This document shows positions 61,619-64,000 of a stretch of 64,000 bases of DNA, piece after piece (positions within the stretch are counted from its first letter, which is position 1; every line of letters starts with the position of its first letter). Below the pieces are notes generated by a model, which did no database searches, had not been told where the DNA came from, and saw nothing but the letters and a program-made list of their open reading frames with translations. Origin of the DNA: Roseiarcus sp963737365 (GTDB lineage Bacteria; Pseudomonadota; Alphaproteobacteria; Rhizobiales; Beijerinckiaceae); contig CAVTSD010000001.1 in NCBI GenBank assembly GCA_963737365.1, forward strand, positions 1 through 64,000. The letters are read 5' to 3'. Made by a program: the position numbers and the translations under genes.

Positions 61619-63042
61619 CGAACCGCTCCGCTCCGCGCTCGCCACTGGCTCTGGAACGTCGCCCCTTCTGGCGCCGCGAGATCGCGATAGCGCGTCCAGC
61701 CGCCCGCAAAGGGCAGGGAGGCGAAGCGCCCCTTGTTTCGGCCGGCGAGATGCAGGATGCGCGCGGCGAGACCCGTCGCCGTCCGATAAAGGCCCGGACG
61801 CCTGGCGAAGAACGCCCAGAACTCCAGGCCATAGCGCACGGGCGCGGGCGACAGGCGGCGCTCGAACTCGCGCTCTCGCCAGTGTCGCATCATGCCGGGC
61901 AACGGGATTCGGACCGGGCAAACTTCTTCGCAGCGGCCGCAGAAGGTCGAGGCGTTCGGCAATTGCCCGCCCTCGGCGACGCCGATCAGCGAGGGCGTCA
62001 GCACCGCGCCCATTGGTCCCGGATAGACCCAGCCGTAAGCATGGCCGCCGACCGCCTGATAGACGGGGCAATGGTTCATGCAGGCGCCGCAGCGGATGCA
62101 ACGCAGCATGGCTTCGAACTCGCCGCCGAGCATCGCGGAGCGGCCATTGTCGAGAATCACGACATGATAGGCTCTCGGACCGTCGGGATCGCCCGGCCGG
62201 CGCGGCCCGGTCGACAGGGTCGTATAGACCGAGGCGTCCTGGCCGGTCGCCGAGCGCGCCAGCACGCGCAAGAGCTGGGCGGCGTCCTCCAGCGTCGGCA
62301 CGATTTTTTCGATCGAGGCGATGACGATGTGCGCTTTCGGCAAAATTTGCGTCAGGTCACCGTTGCCTTCGTTGGTGACGATGATCGACGTTCCGGTCTC
62401 GGCGATAAGAAAATTCGCGCCCGTTATGCCGACGTCGGCAGCCAGGAACTTCGCCCGCAGCACCTGGCGCGCCTCGGCCAGCAATTGTTCCGGTTCGGCA
62501 AGACTGCGCTCGGGCAGGAGGTCGCCGTGGGCCTTGCGGAATTCCTGCTCGATGTCCTTCGCGGTCAGATGAATCGCCGGCGCGATGATGTGGGAAGGGC
62601 CTTCGCCGCGCAGCTGAATGATGTACTCGCCGAGGTCGGTTTCGATCGGCTCGATTCCCGCCCCCTCGAGCGCGCTGTTGAGCCCGATCTCCTCGGCGAT
62701 CATCGACTTGCCCTTGGTGGCGCTTTTCGCGCCCATCGACTTGCAGAGCTCGATGATGATCTTGCGCGCTTCCTCGGCGTCCTGCGCGTAATGGACCTCG
62801 CCGCCGCTCGCACGGACTTTGCGCTCGTAGGCCTCGAGATAAAGGTCGAGGTGGGCGAGCGTGTGATCCTTGATCGCCTTGGCGCTGTCGCGCAGCGCCT
62901 CGAACTCGGGCAAGCGTGCGGCGGCGGCCGCTCGACGACCGACGAAATTGCGCGAAAATGACATCGCGCCCTGCAGCCGGGCGTCGGTCAGCGCCTCGTG
63001 CGCGTTTTCCTTGAAATGGGCGGAGGTCGCGACGCCACTCAT
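61615..63042 (-). CDS. lutB: Lactate utilisation iron-sulfur protein LutB
   Basis: 475 residues. The N-terminal LUD-like domain (VGITGANFLIAETGTSIIVTNEGN in outline; KGKSMIAEEIGLNSAL) is followed by two ferredoxin-type [4Fe-4S] motifs, CIRCGACMNHCPVY and CGRCEEVCPVRIP. The C-terminal part is typical of LutB. It overlaps the stop of lutA by four bases (atga) and in turn overlaps the start of lutC. It is complete. Confidence 0.95.
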   Translation of the reverse strand: MSGVATSAHFKENAHEALTDARLQGAMSFSRNFVGRRAAAAARLPEFEALRDSAKAIKDHTLAHLDLYLEAYERKVRASGGEVHYAQDAEEARKIIIELCKSMGAKSATKGKSMIAEEIGLNSALEGAGIEPIETDLGEYIIQLRGEGPSHIIAPAIHLTAKDIEQEFRKAHGDLLPERSLAEPEQLLAEARQVLRAKFLAADVGITGANFLIAETGTSIIVTNEGNGDLTQILPKAHIVIASIEKIVPTLEDAAQLLRVLARSATGQDASVYTTLSTGPRRPGDPDGPRAYHVVILDNGRSAMLGGEFEAMLRCIRCGACMNHCPVYQAVGGHAYGWVYPGPMGAVLTPSLIGVAEGGQLPNASTFCGRCEEVCPVRIPLPGMMRHWREREFERRLSPAPVRYGLEFWAFFARRPGLYRTATGLAARILHLAGRNKGRFASLPFAGGWTRYRDLAAPEGATFQSQWRARSGAVR

Positions 63043-63839
63043 CGGGCACCCTCCAGCTTGCCTTCGCCAATTGCCGGACCGTCAGCCATGCCGGCCAGAA
63101 TTTCGGCGACATGGCGCGCCTTGATCGGCGATCCGTCGCGCTGAAGCTTGCCGGCCATGTTCATGAGACACCCAAGATCGCCCGCGAGCACCATATCGGC
63201 CTTGGCGCTGCGGATGTCGTCGGCCTTGCGGGCGACGATCGCATTCGAGAGTTCCCCATATTTTGTCGCGAACAAGCCGCCAAAGCCGCAGCAGACCTCC
63301 GCATCGGGAAGCTCGACCAAGGTCAGGCCCTCGACCCCGGCCAGAAGCCGCCGCGGCTGCGTCTTGACGCCGAGTTCGCGTAGCCCAGCGCAGGAATCAT
63401 GATAGGCGACGGTTCCGTCATAGCGAGCCGCGACCTTTTTCACCCCCATGACGTCGACCAGGAAGCTGATCAGTTCGTGGGTCTTTTCGGCGAACCGCTC
63501 GGCTCGGATCGCGAGATCCGGCTCGCCCGCGAACAGTTCGGGATAGTGCTTGATTAGCATGCCGCCGCATGAGCCGCTCGGGGCCACGACGTAGTCGCAA
63601 TCCTCGAACGCGTCGATCGCCTGCCGCGCCAGTACTTTCGCGCTTTCGCGGTCGCCGGCATTGTAAGCGGGCTGACCGCAGCAGGTCTGGCTCGGCACCA
63701 CCACCTTGCAACCGGCGTCTTCGAGCAGTTTCACCGCCGCAAATCCAACGCTCGGCCGGATGATGTCGACGAGGCAGGTGACGAACAGTCCGACGCGGGG
63801 CGGAGATTTCGGGCCTGAGGGGCTCCCCGTCATATTCAT
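63039..63839 (-). CDS. lutA: Lactate utilisation protein LutA (CCG domains)
   Basis: 266 residues. Two CCG domains are seen: QTCCGQPAYNAGD, with SGSCGGMLIKHYPELF, and EVCCGFGGLFATKY, with GDLGCLMNMAG, in the usual order. These cysteines coordinate iron-sulfur clusters in LutA/GlpC-like subunits. It is first in the lutABC operon and divergent from pncB, with 76 bases between. No lactate regulator (LldR/LutR) is adjacent. Confidence 0.93.
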   Translation of the reverse strand: MNMTGSPSGPKSPPRVGLFVTCLVDIIRPSVGFAAVKLLEDAGCKVVVPSQTCCGQPAYNAGDRESAKVLARQAIDAFEDCDYVVAPSGSCGGMLIKHYPELFAGEPDLAIRAERFAEKTHELISFLVDVMGVKKVAARYDGTVAYHDSCAGLRELGVKTQPRRLLAGVEGLTLVELPDAEVCCGFGGLFATKYGELSNAIVARKADDIRSAKADMVLAGDLGCLMNMAGKLQRDGSPIKARHVAEILAGMADGPAIGEGKLEGAR

Positions 63840-63915
63840 CTGTTCATCGATCCTTGGCCCAAACAGGGGCGCGGCGCTCTTGTCGCTCAGCCTACGTGTC
63901 CTTTAAGCTCGCATA

Positions 63916-64000
63916 ATGGCTACGGATATCGCAACCCGCGTCTACAATCACACGTTTCGCATCGATCCGGCGGTGCGGACGCTGCTCGACACCGATTTCT
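63916..64000 (+). CDS. pncB: Nicotinate phosphoribosyltransferase, N-terminal part
   Basis: The window ends inside this gene. The visible 28 residues start MATDIATRVYNHTFRIDP and include VRTLLDTDF, the typical N terminus of PncB, which makes nicotinate mononucleotide in NAD salvage. The ATG is at 63916-63918. It is divergent from lutA. Confidence 0.8.
   Translation, partial: MATDIATRVYNHTFRIDPAVRTLLDTDF

Overview
The window looks like a chromosomal segment of an alphaproteobacterium of the order Hyphomicrobiales (Rhizobiales), probably near the Beijerinckiaceae/Methylocystaceae/Rhodopseudomonas part of that order. The reasons are the high GC content, a MaoC-type mesaconyl-CoA hydratase (ethylmalonyl-CoA pathway), hopanoid genes of the HpnN and HpnP type, DUF2147, DUF1344 and DUF1272 proteins, PEP-CTERM proteins, a lutABC-type operon beside nicotinate phosphoribosyltransferase, and an intergenic palindrome with the familiar GCCGGG...CCCGGC arms. 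Genus and species cannot be fixed from the sequence alone.

Positions 1-18,400 are an accessory, heavily rearranged region. It opens inside an IS21-family element (damaged istA, intact istB) that has cut an unknown gene. Next come a decayed DUF4326-like gene and a two-gene minus-strand unit: a FAN1-like protein without its nuclease domain, and a coiled-coil membrane protein. An IS5-family element and a wrecked IS3-family transposase follow. Two almost identical IS5/IS427-type elements in the same orientation (5829-6678 and 17519-18369) then enclose about 10.8 kb of cargo: two LysR regulators, an alpha/beta hydrolase, a SnoaL-like protein, a truncated dehydrogenase, secreted proteins (one with a von Willebrand D domain), a chimeric ABC-ATPase/GH65 pseudogene and an inactivated IS1182-family element.

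Positions 18,500-44,100 are mostly ordinary chromosome: threonine dehydrogenase, a small winged-helix regulator, a divergent PanB-like protein, a PEP-CTERM protein, a CidA/LrgA-LrgB pair, a leucyl aminopeptidase, a frameshifted KAP-type NTPase, and a complete MdtABC-like RND efflux operon (fusion protein plus two RND subunits). After tRNA-Gly there is a TetR regulator divergent from a DUF4267/SnoaL pair with a clear palindromic operator. Then come a frameshifted DUF4105 gene, a tandem pair of uncharacterised paralogous membrane proteins, a protein-L-isoaspartate methyltransferase-like gene, a dienelactone hydrolase-like gene and tRNA-Arg.

Positions 44,100-64,000 hold dusA, a large multi-PAS hybrid histidine kinase, and a hopanoid block: HpnN-like RND lipid transporter, an unassigned SAM methyltransferase and an HpnP-like hopanoid C-2 methylase. 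These are followed by tRNA-Ala, a YggT protein, mesaconyl-CoA hydratase, a degenerate isochorismatase-like protein, small secreted and zinc-ribbon proteins, a periplasmic L,D-transpeptidase, a tiny PEP-CTERM protein, the lutCBA lactate-oxidation operon and the start of pncB.

Several otherwise conserved genes carry one apparent frameshift each. This may be real decay or indel error in the assembly, and it affects how the broken genes should be read. No CRISPR array, rRNA or replication origin was seen. The best candidates for undescribed biology are the hopanoid-linked methyltransferase, the nuclease-less FAN1-like pair, and the tandem membrane paralogues.
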